From SZUA-444 sp965226565 (GTDB taxonomy: Bacteria > Bacillota > Clostridia > Oscillospirales > Ruminococcaceae): DNA of 64,000 bases. Position 1 is the stretch's first letter; each line of letters opens with the position of its first letter. The stretch spans positions 124,001 to 188,000 of the forward strand of contig CBDDDI010000006.1 of assembly GCA_965226565.1 (NCBI GenBank), written 5' to 3'. This document shows positions 17,257 to 26,589 of this stretch, one piece after another. The position numbers were made by a program, and so were the translations under genes. Below the pieces are notes generated by a model. The model was not told where the DNA came from, searched no databases, and was given only the letters and a program-made list of their open reading frames with translations.

Positions 17257-18684
17257 ATGATGAAAAAATTTGACACAAATGTTCAACATCTTAAATATAA
17301 GGTGATAAGAGAAGTTGCAAGGCACGCTTTTAAAGGTGATCTTGTTGAGAATATAACAGAAATTCCTAAAGTAATTGTACCTGGAAAGCAATCTACAATG
17401 AGATGTTGTGTTTATAAAGAAAGAGCAATTTTAACAGAACGTGTTAAACTTGCTATGGGTGGAAATAAGAGTAATGCTAATGTTGTTGAGGTAATTAACA
17501 TTGCTTGTGATGAATGTCCTGTTGGTGGATATGAAGTTTCAGAAGCATGTAGAGGTTGTATTGCACATCGTTGTGCTGATGTATGTCGCTTTGGTGCAAT
17601 TTCTTTTGATAAAAACCAAAAGGCACATATTGATAAGTCGAAGTGTGTTGAATGTGGTCAATGTGCTAAAGTTTGTCCTTATAGCGCAATTCAAAATAAA
17701 ACTAGACCATGTGTAAATGCTTGTAAGATTAAAGCTATTTCAATGACTGAAGATAAGGTTGCTTCAATTGATAATGATAAATGTATATCTTGTGGAGCTT
17801 GTATTTATCAATGTCCATTTGGTGCTATTATGGATAAGTCTTATATTTTGGATGTAATTAATATTTTAAAAGATAGTGAAAATAATAAAAAACATAAGGT
17901 ATATGCTGTTGTTGCACCATCAATATCAAGTCAATTTAGTTATGCGAAACTTGGACAAGTAATAAGCGGGATTAAAGAGCTTGGATTTTATCATGTTGTT
18001 GAGGCTGCTTTAGGTGCTGATATGGTTGCAGATGCTGAATCAAAAGAGCTTGTGGAAAAAGGTTTTTTAACAAGTTCATGTTGTCCTGCTTTTGTTGATT
18101 ATGTAAATAAAGAATTCGCTGTAATGGCAGAGCATATTTCACATAATCTTTCTCCGATGGCTGTTATTGCTAAATACATAAAAGAAAAGACACCAGATGC
18201 AAAAGTTGTTTTTATAGGACCTTGTATAGCTAAAAAAATGGAATTTCAAAAAGAAGAAGTCAGCCAATATGTTGATAGTGTTATTACTTTTGAAGAATTA
18301 CAATCTTTATTTGACAGCAGAGATATTGATATTACAACACTTGAAGAAGATGTTCTTAATAATGCATCTTATTTTGGACGAATATTTGCTAGAACTGGTG
18401 GATTATCTGATGCAGTAAGACAAGGTCTTAAAGAACATGGAGATGATGATTTTGAATATAATCCTGTTTCATGTGATGGTATTGAAGAATGTCGTGTTGC
18501 TTTATTAAAAGCTTCAAAAAATGTGCTTGCTAATAATTTCATTGAAGGAATGGCTTGTCTCGAGGGATGTATTGGTGGAGCTGGTTGTTTAACACATGGT
18601 AAAAAGAATAAAAATGAAGTTGACAAATATGGAAAACAAGCTTATGAAAAGACTATTTCAGATGCTATAAGTGTTTTGACTTAA
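17257..18684 (+). CDS. [FeFe] hydrogenase, group B-like monomeric enzyme
   Basis: Ferredoxin-linked hydrogenase of 475 residues. N-terminal 4Fe-4S motifs include CRGCIAHRCADVC, CVECGQCAKVCP and CISCGACIYQCP. H-cluster loops: L1 TSSCCPAF (both Cys present, unlike the neighbouring sensor-type paralogue), L2 GPCIAKKMEF and L3 MACLEGCIGG. A good RBS (AAAGGAG) precedes the ATG, 8 bases after the phosphatase stop. It is probably coexpressed with the sensor and phosphatase. Group B assignment is from loop motifs only. Confidence 0.82.
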   Translation: MMKKFDTNVQHLKYKVIREVARHAFKGDLVENITEIPKVIVPGKQSTMRCCVYKERAILTERVKLAMGGNKSNANVVEVINIACDECPVGGYEVSEACRGCIAHRCADVCRFGAISFDKNQKAHIDKSKCVECGQCAKVCPYSAIQNKTRPCVNACKIKAISMTEDKVASIDNDKCISCGACIYQCPFGAIMDKSYILDVINILKDSENNKKHKVYAVVAPSISSQFSYAKLGQVISGIKELGFYHVVEAALGADMVADAESKELVEKGFLTSSCCPAFVDYVNKEFAVMAEHISHNLSPMAVIAKYIKEKTPDAKVVFIGPCIAKKMEFQKEEVSQYVDSVITFEELQSLFDSRDIDITTLEEDVLNNASYFGRIFARTGGLSDAVRQGLKEHGDDDFEYNPVSCDGIEECRVALLKASKNVLANNFIEGMACLEGCIGGAGCLTHGKKNKNEVDKYGKQAYEKTISDAISVLT

Positions 18685-18767
18685 CATAAATAAAAATGCA
18701 TATTTTAGCTATATATAAATTGATATAGTGGTATTATTTTTATATATTTCTAATTATATAAAAAGAA

Positions 18768-18783
18768 TGTTATAATTTTAACA
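18768..18783. promoter_or_regulatory. Rex-type operator overlapping the alcohol dehydrogenase -10 box
   Basis: TGTTATAATTTTAACA (followed by A) matches the Rex consensus with one arm mismatch. It contains the TATAAT (18771-18776) that is the likely -10 element, a classic repressor placement. Alcohol dehydrogenases are standard Rex targets in Clostridia. Confidence 0.6.
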
Positions 18784-18827
18784 AAGGCAGATCCTATTAT
18801 ATTTATATTTTGTGGAGGTAACGAATT

Positions 18828-20003
18828 ATGGCAAGATTTACACTACCAAGAGATCTTTATTACGGAAAAGGTTCTCTAGAAACTTTAAAAACACTTAACG
18901 GAAAAAAAGCAATTATGGTTTTAGGTGGAGGCTCAATGAAACGTTTTGGCTTCTTGGATAAAGCTGTTAGTTATTTAGAAGAAGCAGGAATTGAAGTTAA
19001 ACTTTTTGAAAATGTTGAGCCAGATCCATCAGTTGAAACAGTTTTAAAAGGTGCAGAAGTAATGAGAGAATTTGAGCCTGATTGGATTATTTCAATGGGT
19101 GGAGGTTCTCCAATAGATGCAGCAAAAGCTATGTGGGCATTTTATGAATATCCAGAAATAACTTTTGAAGATCTTATTACACCATTTAGTTTTCCAACAC
19201 TTCGTCAAAAAGCTAAGTTCCTTGCGATTCCTTCTACATCAGGAACAGCAACTGAAGTTACAGCGTTTTCTGTAATCACAGATTATGATAAAGGTATAAA
19301 ATATCCTCTAGCTGATTTTAATATCACACCTGATATTGCAATAGTTGATCCGGAACTAGCTGAAACAATGCCAGCTAAATTAACAGCACATACAGGTATG
19401 GATGCACTTACTCATGCAATTGAAGCTTATGTTTCAACACTTAATTCACCATTTACTGATCCTCTTGCATTAAGTGCAATTGATATGGTTTTCAAATATC
19501 TTCCTGATTCATTTAAAGGTGATATGGATGCACGTGAACAAATGCATTACGCACAATGTCTAGCAGGAATGGCATTTTCAAATGCATTGTTAGGAATAGT
19601 TCACTCAATGGCACATAAAACAGGTGCAGCATTCTCAACAGGACATATTCCACATGGTTGTGCAAACGCAATATACTTACCTTATGTTATTAAATACAAT
19701 GCAAAAACTGCTGAAAGCAGATATGCTGATATCGCACGTTATGCAGGAATTGAAGGTTCATCAGATGCTGAATTAGTTGAAAATCTATGTGCTAAAATTG
19801 ATGAATATAATGCTAAATTAGATATTCCAAAAACATTAAAAGAGTTTGGAATAAACGAAAAAGAATTCTTAGAAAAAGTTGAAATGATTTCTGAAAATGC
19901 TGTTGGAGATGCCTGTACAGGTTCAAATCCAAGAGAGATTACACCAGCAGAAATGGCAAAACTGTTCACTTGTATTTATTATGGAACAGAAGTTGATTTT
20001 TAA
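18828..20003 (+). CDS. Iron-containing alcohol dehydrogenase
   Basis: NAD(P)-dependent reduction of an aldehyde to an alcohol in fermentation; 391 residues, full length for the family. It shows the nucleotide motif SMGGGSPIDAAKA and the metal-binding region HTGMDALTHAIEAY, with further His ligands in VHSMAHKTGAAFSTGHIPHG. A strong GGAGGT RBS precedes the ATG. Codon use is cleaner than in its neighbours, typical of highly expressed genes. The Rex-like site upstream suggests NADH-responsive control. Confidence 0.9.
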   Translation: MARFTLPRDLYYGKGSLETLKTLNGKKAIMVLGGGSMKRFGFLDKAVSYLEEAGIEVKLFENVEPDPSVETVLKGAEVMREFEPDWIISMGGGSPIDAAKAMWAFYEYPEITFEDLITPFSFPTLRQKAKFLAIPSTSGTATEVTAFSVITDYDKGIKYPLADFNITPDIAIVDPELAETMPAKLTAHTGMDALTHAIEAYVSTLNSPFTDPLALSAIDMVFKYLPDSFKGDMDAREQMHYAQCLAGMAFSNALLGIVHSMAHKTGAAFSTGHIPHGCANAIYLPYVIKYNAKTAESRYADIARYAGIEGSSDAELVENLCAKIDEYNAKLDIPKTLKEFGINEKEFLEKVEMISENAVGDACTGSNPREITPAEMAKLFTCIYYGTEVDF

Positions 20004-20036
20004 GATAAATTTTAACTAACTTAATTATAAAATAAA

Positions 20037-20094
20037 AATATACTGCTTAAATCGTCGTTTATTGTTTTGACAGACTTGATTTGAGCAGTATATT
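20037..20094 (+). terminator. Long hairpin between alcohol dehydrogenase and nfn genes
   Basis: 17-bp arms (AATATACTGCTTAAATC and complement, one G-U) with a 24-base loop. No T-run follows, so it may be a weak terminator, an mRNA-stabilising stem or a leader structure of the nfn operon. Confidence 0.5.
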
Positions 20095-20127
20095 AATAAT
20101 AAACTAAATATTAAAGAAGGAAAAAAT

Positions 20128-20970
20128 ATGTATACTATTGTTAGAAAAAAGATATTAAATCCAACAGTTGTTTTAATGGATATAGAAGCTCCTTTTGTTG
20201 CAAAAAAAGCTGAGCCTGGACAATTTATTATTTTAAGAACTGATAAAGATGGCGAAAGAATACCTTTAACTATTGCTGATTTTGATAGAGAAAAAGGTAC
20301 AGTCACAATTATATTCCAAAAAGTTGGTGCTACAACAGAGAAGTTAAGTCAATTAAATGAAGGAGATACTGTTGCTGATTTTGCAGGACCACTTGGTGTT
20401 GCTTCACATACTGATGGACTTAAAAAAGTTGCTATTGTTGGTGGTGGAGTTGGTTGTGCAATTGCATATCCTATAGCTAAAAAATTACATAATCAAGGCA
20501 CAGAAGTTCATACAATAATAGGTTTTAGAAATAAAGATCTTGTTATTCTTGAAGATAAATTCGATGCAGTTAGTGATAAAATGATAGTGAAAACTGATGA
20601 TGGAAGTTATGGTACAAAAGGTCTTGTAACTGATGCATTAAAAGAACTTATTGATAATGGTGAAAAATACGATCAAGTTATTGCTATTGGACCACTAATT
20701 ATGATGAAATTTGTTTCAATGTTAACTAAGGAATATGAAATACCAACAGTCGTTTCAATGAATCCTATAATGATTGATGGAACTGGAATGTGTGGTGGTT
20801 GTCGTCTTACTGTTGGTGGCGAAACTAAATTTGCATGTGTTGATGGACCAGATTTTGATGGCCATCTAGTTGATTTTGATGAAGCTATACAACGTTCAAA
20901 TATGTATAAAGATTTTGAAAGAACTAAACACGAAGAAACTTGTAATCTCTTTAAAAAGGAGGTATTATAA
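20128..20970 (+). CDS. nfnA: NADH-dependent ferredoxin:NADP+ oxidoreductase subunit A
   Basis: FAD/NAD-binding subunit of electron-bifurcating NfnAB, 280 residues, of the sulfide dehydrogenase/dihydroorotate dehydrogenase electron-transfer subunit family. The FAD-domain start (KAEPGQFIILR), the NAD motif VGGGVGCAIAYPIAKKL and the C-terminal 2Fe-2S cysteines (MCGGCR and FACVDGPDFDG) are visible. The subunit B gene starts two bases after its stop codon. It couples NADH, reduced ferredoxin and NADPH pools, fitting the hydrogenase/alcohol block upstream. Confidence 0.87.
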   Translation: MYTIVRKKILNPTVVLMDIEAPFVAKKAEPGQFIILRTDKDGERIPLTIADFDREKGTVTIIFQKVGATTEKLSQLNEGDTVADFAGPLGVASHTDGLKKVAIVGGGVGCAIAYPIAKKLHNQGTEVHTIIGFRNKDLVILEDKFDAVSDKMIVKTDDGSYGTKGLVTDALKELIDNGEKYDQVIAIGPLIMMKFVSMLTKEYEIPTVVSMNPIMIDGTGMCGGCRLTVGGETKFACVDGPDFDGHLVDFDEAIQRSNMYKDFERTKHEETCNLFKKEVL

Positions 20971-20972
20971 CT

Positions 20973-22358
20973 ATGCCTAATATGTCTTTAATTAAAAATG
21001 AAATGCCAGTTCAAAATCCAGATATAAGAAATAAGAATTTTGAAGAAGTTGCACTTGGATATACAGAAGAAATGGCTATTGATGAAGCAAATAGATGTCT
21101 TAATTGTAAAACTAAACCTTGTGTTAGTAAATGTCCTGTTGCGATTGATATTCCAGAGTTTATACAAAAAATAAAAGAAAAAGATTTTGAAACTGCTTAT
21201 CAAATTATATCAAAATCAAGTTCACTTCCTGCTGTTTGTGGAAGAGTTTGTCCTCAAGAAACACAATGTGAATCTAAATGTGTTAGAGGTATTAAAGGTG
21301 AACCTGTTGCAATTGGAAGACTAGAACGTTTTGTTGCTGATTGGCATAATGCTAATTCTAAAGAAAATTTAGTAAAACCAGAAACAAATGGTCATAAAGT
21401 TGCGATTATTGGTGCAGGTCCAAGTGGATTAACTTGTGCTGGTGATCTTGCCAAAATGGGATATAAAGTAACAGTTTTTGAAGCATTACATATTGCAGGT
21501 GGTGTTTTGGTTTATGGTATTCCTGAATTTAGATTGCCAAAATCAATTGTACAAAAAGAAATTGATAATTTAATAGCTTTAGGTGTTGAAATTGATACAA
21601 ATATGATAATTGGAAAAACATTGTCAGTTGATGAACTATTCCAAATGGGATATGATTCTATTTTTATTGGTTCTGGTGCTGGATTACCAAGATTTATGAA
21701 TATTCCAGGTGAAAATTTAAAAGGTGTTTATTCTGCAAATGAATATTTAACAAGAGTTAATCTTATGAAAGCTTATTTGAATAATAGTGACACTCCAATT
21801 AAAAATTCAAAAAGTGTTGCTGTTGTAGGCGGCGGAAATGTTGCGATGGATGCTGCACGTTGTGCAAAAAGACTTGGTGCTGAAAATGTGTATATAGTTT
21901 ATCGTCGTTCAGAAGAAGAAATGCCAGCTAGACTTGAAGAAGTTGAACATGCTAAAGAAGAAGGAATCATCTTTAAAACATTAACTAATCCAACTGAAAT
22001 TGTTGGCGATGACAATATGTTTATAAACGGTATGAAATGTGTTGAAATGGAACTTGGTGAACCAGATGAATCAGGAAGAAGACGACCAGTTGTTAAAGAA
22101 AACAGCGAATTTATTCTTGATGTTGACTGTGTAGTTATGTCTATTGGTACATCACCAAATCCGTTGATTAGAAATACTACTGATGGACTTGAAACAAATA
22201 AATATGGTTGTTTTATTGCAAATGATACTGGTCTTACTTCAAAAGAAGGTGTTTTTGCAGGTGGAGATGCTGTAACTGGTGCTGCAACTGTTATTTTAGC
22301 AATGGGCGCTGGAAAAACTTCTGCTAAAGCAATTGATGAATATATAAAAAGTAAATAG
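20973..22358 (+). CDS. nfnB: NfnB / glutamate synthase small-subunit-like flavoprotein
   Basis: 461 residues. The N-terminal two 4Fe-4S cluster region (CLNCKTKPCVSKCPV, CGRVCPQETQCESKC) is followed by an FAD motif (AIIGAGPSGLTCAGDLAKMG) and an NADPH motif (VAVVGGGNVAMDAARCAKR). The C-terminal GDAVTGAATVILAMGAG is diagnostic. The family is often annotated as homotetrameric NADPH-dependent glutamate synthase, but adjacency to nfnA points to the transhydrogenase. GGAGG precedes the ATG. Confidence 0.85.
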   Translation: MPNMSLIKNEMPVQNPDIRNKNFEEVALGYTEEMAIDEANRCLNCKTKPCVSKCPVAIDIPEFIQKIKEKDFETAYQIISKSSSLPAVCGRVCPQETQCESKCVRGIKGEPVAIGRLERFVADWHNANSKENLVKPETNGHKVAIIGAGPSGLTCAGDLAKMGYKVTVFEALHIAGGVLVYGIPEFRLPKSIVQKEIDNLIALGVEIDTNMIIGKTLSVDELFQMGYDSIFIGSGAGLPRFMNIPGENLKGVYSANEYLTRVNLMKAYLNNSDTPIKNSKSVAVVGGGNVAMDAARCAKRLGAENVYIVYRRSEEEMPARLEEVEHAKEEGIIFKTLTNPTEIVGDDNMFINGMKCVEMELGEPDESGRRRPVVKENSEFILDVDCVVMSIGTSPNPLIRNTTDGLETNKYGCFIANDTGLTSKEGVFAGGDAVTGAATVILAMGAGKTSAKAIDEYIKSK

Positions 22359-22422
22359 AATTTTATTATTGTGAATTGTGATATATAAGAATACTACTAA
22401 TTAATATAATTAAATTTAATTG

Positions 22423-22467
22423 ACTAAGTTTTAGATTGATTTAAAGATCTAAAACTTAGTTTTTTGT
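22423..22467 (+). terminator. Terminator of the nfn operon
   Basis: Perfect 14-bp stem ACTAAGTTTTAGAT/ATCTAAAACTTAGT, loop of 10, followed by a T-run. Confidence 0.87.
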
Positions 22468-22642
22468 TTTTATATAATCATATACTATAAAATACAATTT
22501 TTATACAAATAATTTCATGAATTAATTTATTAATATGGTAATGAAAAATTATTAGTGTAATTTGTAAAAAACTACTTAAAATTAACACATGTTTTTTATG
22601 TTTCATACAAATTAATGTCACTTTTTTTATTTAATTAGACAA

Positions 22643-22671
22643 TTGACGCAAATTTGTATTTTTATTATAAT
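22643..22671 (+). promoter_or_regulatory. Promoter of the nucleoside salvage cluster
   Basis: TTGACG, 17 bases, TATAAT. The TTG of the -35 box is also the first in-frame start of an extended reading frame, but translation clearly begins later at 22712. Confidence 0.7.
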
Positions 22672-22711
22672 ATGTATACAAGGTGGTAAAACGATTGACC
22701 AAGGTGGTTTT

Positions 22712-23125
22712 ATGATTATTAAAGAAAATGTTATTGATTATTTAGAATTTACTAAATTACGTAATGATGAAGGATTTCAGTCTTATAGTCTTATAGAAAA
22801 TAAGAAATCATTAGAGAAATCTTTATATACAATATTTATATATGAAAAAAATACAGCCGTTGCTTGTGCTAGAGTTGTTGGAGATGGAATTACAACTTTT
22901 TTTCTTAAAGATGTAATAGTATCTTCAGAGCATAGAGGCAAAGGAGTTGGAGCACTATTAATCAATAATATAGAGAAATATATAAAAAGTGTTTGTTGTG
23001 AAAATGCTTATGTTGGACTTATGTCTACTAAAAAAGCTGAAAAATTTTATTCTAAAATGGGATATAATAAAAGGCCTAATAGTAATCAAGGTTCAGGATT
23101 TCATAAATATATTAATAAGCAATAA
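22712..23125 (+). CDS. GNAT-family acetyltransferase
   Basis: 137-residue N-acetyltransferase. The acetyl-CoA loop is VSSEHRGKGVGALLINNI. ATG 22712 is chosen because AAGGTGG lies 6 bases upstream and because the longer frame would start inside the promoter. It is the first gene of a cluster with ribokinase and nucleoside hydrolase; its substrate is unknown. Confidence 0.8.
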   Translation: MIIKENVIDYLEFTKLRNDEGFQSYSLIENKKSLEKSLYTIFIYEKNTAVACARVVGDGITTFFLKDVIVSSEHRGKGVGALLINNIEKYIKSVCCENAYVGLMSTKKAEKFYSKMGYNKRPNSNQGSGFHKYINKQ

Positions 23126-23137
23126 AATGGAGGAGCT

Positions 23138-24040
23138 ATGAAGGATATATATGTTTTGGGTAGTTTAAATATGGATTTTACAATAAGTTGTGATTATTTT
23201 CCACAAAAAGGGGAAACAATTTTAAGTAATGATATGTTTACTAATTCAGGAGGAAAAGGTGCTAACCAAGCTGTTTCTGCTAGCAAACTTGGCGGACAAG
23301 TTAAAATGATTGGAGCAGTTGGTGATGATGAATTTGGAAAGGTGCTTACAAATACTTTAAAAGATTACAAAGTGGATATTGAGAATGTAAAAATAGTAAA
23401 TGGAACTAATTCTGGTTCAGCATTTATAGTTTGTGCTGATAAAGATAACAGAATTATTGTTGAAGCTGGTAGTAACCAAAAGATTAATAAATCTGATATA
23501 GATAAAGCTTTGGAAAATGCAAAAAAAGGTGATATTTTTGTAACACAGCTTGAAATTAATTATGATGCAGTAAAATATGGTCTTAAATGTGCAAAAGAAA
23601 AAGGTATGACAACTATATTTAATCCAGCACCTGCATTTGTTCTTGAAGACGATATATATACTTTTGTAGATGTATTAATTGTAAATGAAGTTGAAGCAGA
23701 GATATTGTCAGGAATATCACCTGATAATATAGATAAATCAAAAGAAGTTTATAAGATATTTAATAAAAAAGGTGTAAAGCATTTAATTATTACTTTAGGT
23801 AGCAAAGGTAGTATTTATTTAGGTGATGAAATTAAAGAATTTAGTAGTTATGATGTTGAAGTTGTTGATACTACTGGTGCAGGAGATACTTATATAGGAG
23901 CTTTAGCATATAGTTTAAGCAATGATGTATCTGTTGTTAATGCTATTGAATTATCTTCAAAAGCAAGTTCATTAACTGTTACTAAAAAAGGTGCACAACG
24001 ATCTATGCCAAATATGCAAGATATAAAATCAACTTTTTAG
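23138..24040 (+). CDS. rbsK: Ribokinase (PfkB family)
   Basis: Phosphorylates ribose released by the hydrolase encoded next. 300 residues. The N-terminal motif (LGSLNMDFTISCDYFPQKGE, then GGKGANQAVSASKLGG) and the C-terminal catalytic motif VDTTGAGDTYIGA are typical of ribokinase. GGAGGA precedes the ATG. A related PfkB sugar or nucleoside kinase is possible, but the neighbours favour ribose. Confidence 0.87.
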   Translation: MKDIYVLGSLNMDFTISCDYFPQKGETILSNDMFTNSGGKGANQAVSASKLGGQVKMIGAVGDDEFGKVLTNTLKDYKVDIENVKIVNGTNSGSAFIVCADKDNRIIVEAGSNQKINKSDIDKALENAKKGDIFVTQLEINYDAVKYGLKCAKEKGMTTIFNPAPAFVLEDDIYTFVDVLIVNEVEAEILSGISPDNIDKSKEVYKIFNKKGVKHLIITLGSKGSIYLGDEIKEFSSYDVEVVDTTGAGDTYIGALAYSLSNDVSVVNAIELSSKASSLTVTKKGAQRSMPNMQDIKSTF

Positions 24041-24050
24041 GAGAATGAGT

Positions 24051-24974
24051 ATGGAAAAGAAAAGAAGAATTATTATTGATACTGATCCAGGTATTGATGA
24101 TGCAGCGGCAATAGCAATAGCCTTATTTTCAGAAAATCTGGATGTAAGACTTATTACAACAGTTGCAGGAAATGTTGGACTTGAAAATGTTACTAACAAT
24201 ACTTTAAAGCTTTTGACACTATTTAAAAAACAAATTACAGTTGCAAAAGGATGTTCTGAACCTTTATTAGAAAAACTCGTAGATGCAAGTAATGTACATG
24301 GTTTGACTGGAATGGAGGGATATGAATTTAAGTCAGTTGATACGAGTATGCTTGTAGATGTTCATGCAGTTGAAGCAATGAGAAAAGAAATATTAAACTC
24401 TGAAGAAAAAACCACAATTGTGGCTATAGCTCCACTAACAAATGTAGCTTTGTTATTAAAAATGTATCCTGAAGTTAAAACTAAAATTGATGAAATTGTT
24501 TTAATGGGTGGATCAATGACAAGAGGAAACAGAGGTGTTATGTCAGAATTTAATATTGCAACTGATCCTGAGGCAGCAAAGATAGTTTTTGATTGTGATG
24601 TTAAAAAAACAATGTTACCTGTTGATATTGGTTGGAAGGCACTTGTTTTTCCACAAGATTCTGAAAAAATAAAGAGTATGGGTGTAACTGGAGATATGCT
24701 TTATTGTCTTTTCAAAAGATATCGTGGTGGAAGTATGAAAACTGGTCTTAAAATGTATGATTCAACTGCAATTGCATATTTATGTTGTCCTGAAATGTAT
24801 GAAATGGGTATGTATAATGTTGATGTTGAAACAAAAAGTAGCCTTTCAAATGGATTAACATTAGTTGATTTAAGAAATTACTCAAAAAAAGAGCCTAACT
24901 GTAATGTAGTGACAGATATTAATCAACATAAATTTACTGAATGGTTTTTAGATTCTATTCAAAAATGTATTTAA
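24051..24974 (+). CDS. Nucleoside hydrolase (IUNH family)
   Basis: Cleaves the N-glycosidic bond of ribonucleosides to base and ribose. The Ca-binding motif DTDPGIDDA sits at residues 9-17, with later family motifs VHGLTG and NIATDPEAA. I chose ATG 24051 (AGGAG 7 bases upstream) over 24045, where the spacing would be one base. About 307 residues, normal. The ribokinase gene ends 10 bases upstream, giving a nucleoside-to-ribose-5-phosphate route. Confidence 0.88.
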   Translation: MEKKRRIIIDTDPGIDDAAAIAIALFSENLDVRLITTVAGNVGLENVTNNTLKLLTLFKKQITVAKGCSEPLLEKLVDASNVHGLTGMEGYEFKSVDTSMLVDVHAVEAMRKEILNSEEKTTIVAIAPLTNVALLLKMYPEVKTKIDEIVLMGGSMTRGNRGVMSEFNIATDPEAAKIVFDCDVKKTMLPVDIGWKALVFPQDSEKIKSMGVTGDMLYCLFKRYRGGSMKTGLKMYDSTAIAYLCCPEMYEMGMYNVDVETKSSLSNGLTLVDLRNYSKKEPNCNVVTDINQHKFTEWFLDSIQKCI

Positions 24975-25006
24975 ATCTACTTATAAAATAAAAAGGAGGA
25001 AATATT

Positions 25007-26425
25007 ATGACGGCAGTTATGATTATATCAGCAGTTTTGGCTATGGCTATTATTGGATATATGCTGATAAAGAAAATGGACATAAAGATTACTCTATTTG
25101 CAATTGGATTATTATTAATGTTTGTTGGAGTTGCAATGGGAAATGGTATTGGCATGAGAGGATTTGAAAGTTGCGGTATTACTTTCTTTGATCCAATTAT
25201 GGCAATAGGAGAACAATTTAAGAGTACACTTGGTAGAGCTGGTTTAATTATTTTAGTTCTTGGAGGATACACATCTTACATGAACAAAATAGGTGCAAAT
25301 GAAGTTACTGTAAATACTCTTACAAAACCTTTAAAACATGTTAGATCGCCTTATGTGCTTGTACCGTTCGTGTTCTTATTAGGAAATCTTCTTTCATTAG
25401 TTGTTCCTAGTGCATCAAACTTAGCTATAATTTTATTAGCAACTTTATATCCAATACTTAAAGCTTCAGGTATGACAACTATTACAGCAGCTGGTGTAAT
25501 TGCTACAACTGCAACAGTAATGCCTACACCTTTAGGTGGAGACAATGTAGCAATTTCTGAAGAACTTGCTAAGATTCCTGATTATGCAGGATTAACAGCT
25601 TCAGAATATGTTTTTAAATTCCATGCTATAATTTCTATTCCAACTTTGATATTAATGGCAATTGTACATTATTTCTGGCAAAAACATTGTGATAAAAAAG
25701 ATTTAGCAAAAGGTATTATAACTAAAGAAAAAGTTGAAGTTTCTAAAATAGAAGAAGTTAAAGGAAGTGCACTTTTCAAAACAGTTTATTCTTTACTTCC
25801 AATCCTTCCAATATTTATTCTTCTTGCAGTTTATATTTTAAATATATCTGGAATGAAAATTAATGTGTCTGTTATAACTGCAACATTTATGAGCTTTATA
25901 ATTTCTGGTATATGTGAATTGATTAGACATAGAAATGGTAAAAAAGTTATGAGTGATACTGAAAGTTTCTTCAAAGGCATGGGAGATTCATTTGGTATAG
26001 TAGCTTTGCTTGTAGCAGCTGGAGTATTTGTAACAGGTCTTAAAACAATTGGTGTTATCTCATCTGTACAGGAAATTATGACTGGACTAAGCGGTAGCGG
26101 TATGGGCTTTATACTTCCTTTAGTATTAGTTATTTTAACATTAATTATTGTATTCTTAAGTGGTAGTGGTGTAGCATTGTTCTATGCAATGGTTCCGCTT
26201 ATGGTTCCTTTAGCAACAGCAGCAGCTATTAGTCCAATTGCAGTAACTATTCCAATGGGACTTGCTGGTAATTTGTTTAGAGCTGTTTCACCAGTTTCAG
26301 CTGTAGTAATGATTGTTGCAGGAACAACAAAACAAACTCCTGTAAGAATTGTAAGACGTACAGCAGTTCCTATGGTAGTAGGTATAGTATTTATGTTTGT
26401 AATGTCAATGATTATGTATTTATAA
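25007..26425 (+). CDS. DcuC-like membrane transporter
   Basis: Secondary transporter, 472 residues, about twelve hydrophobic segments. Features of the DcuC (anaerobic C4-dicarboxylate) family include the internal inverted-topology segments around VVPSASNLAIILLATLYP and LSGSGVALFYAMVPLMVPLA. In this operon the substrate may be a nucleoside rather than a dicarboxylate. AGGAGG precedes the ATG. Confidence 0.75.
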   Translation: MTAVMIISAVLAMAIIGYMLIKKMDIKITLFAIGLLLMFVGVAMGNGIGMRGFESCGITFFDPIMAIGEQFKSTLGRAGLIILVLGGYTSYMNKIGANEVTVNTLTKPLKHVRSPYVLVPFVFLLGNLLSLVVPSASNLAIILLATLYPILKASGMTTITAAGVIATTATVMPTPLGGDNVAISEELAKIPDYAGLTASEYVFKFHAIISIPTLILMAIVHYFWQKHCDKKDLAKGIITKEKVEVSKIEEVKGSALFKTVYSLLPILPIFILLAVYILNISGMKINVSVITATFMSFIISGICELIRHRNGKKVMSDTESFFKGMGDSFGIVALLVAAGVFVTGLKTIGVISSVQEIMTGLSGSGMGFILPLVLVILTLIIVFLSGSGVALFYAMVPLMVPLATAAAISPIAVTIPMGLAGNLFRAVSPVSAVVMIVAGTTKQTPVRIVRRTAVPMVVGIVFMFVMSMIMYL

Positions 26426-26434
26426 TTAGTTATT

Positions 26435-26504
26435 AAAATCGTCCTGAATAAATTATGCAAAGCTTTATTTATTGCAAATAATTTATTTAAGGACGGTTTT
26501 TTAT
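26435..26504 (+). terminator. Terminator of the nucleoside operon
   Basis: Long nested stem: AAAATCGTCCT pairs with AGGACGGTTTT, and inner arms AATAAATTAT/ATAATTTATT continue it. A T-run follows. Confidence 0.8.
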
Positions 26505-26589
26505 TAATATTAATTTGATATTTGAAAAAATCAATAAATAATGTATAATAATACTAAATCTAAATTTAATTAGCAATGGAGATGATAAT

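Noticed and set aside
22643..22711. Upstream extension of the acetyltransferase
   Set aside because: Its TTG start is the -35 box of a clear promoter; the true start with RBS is 22712.
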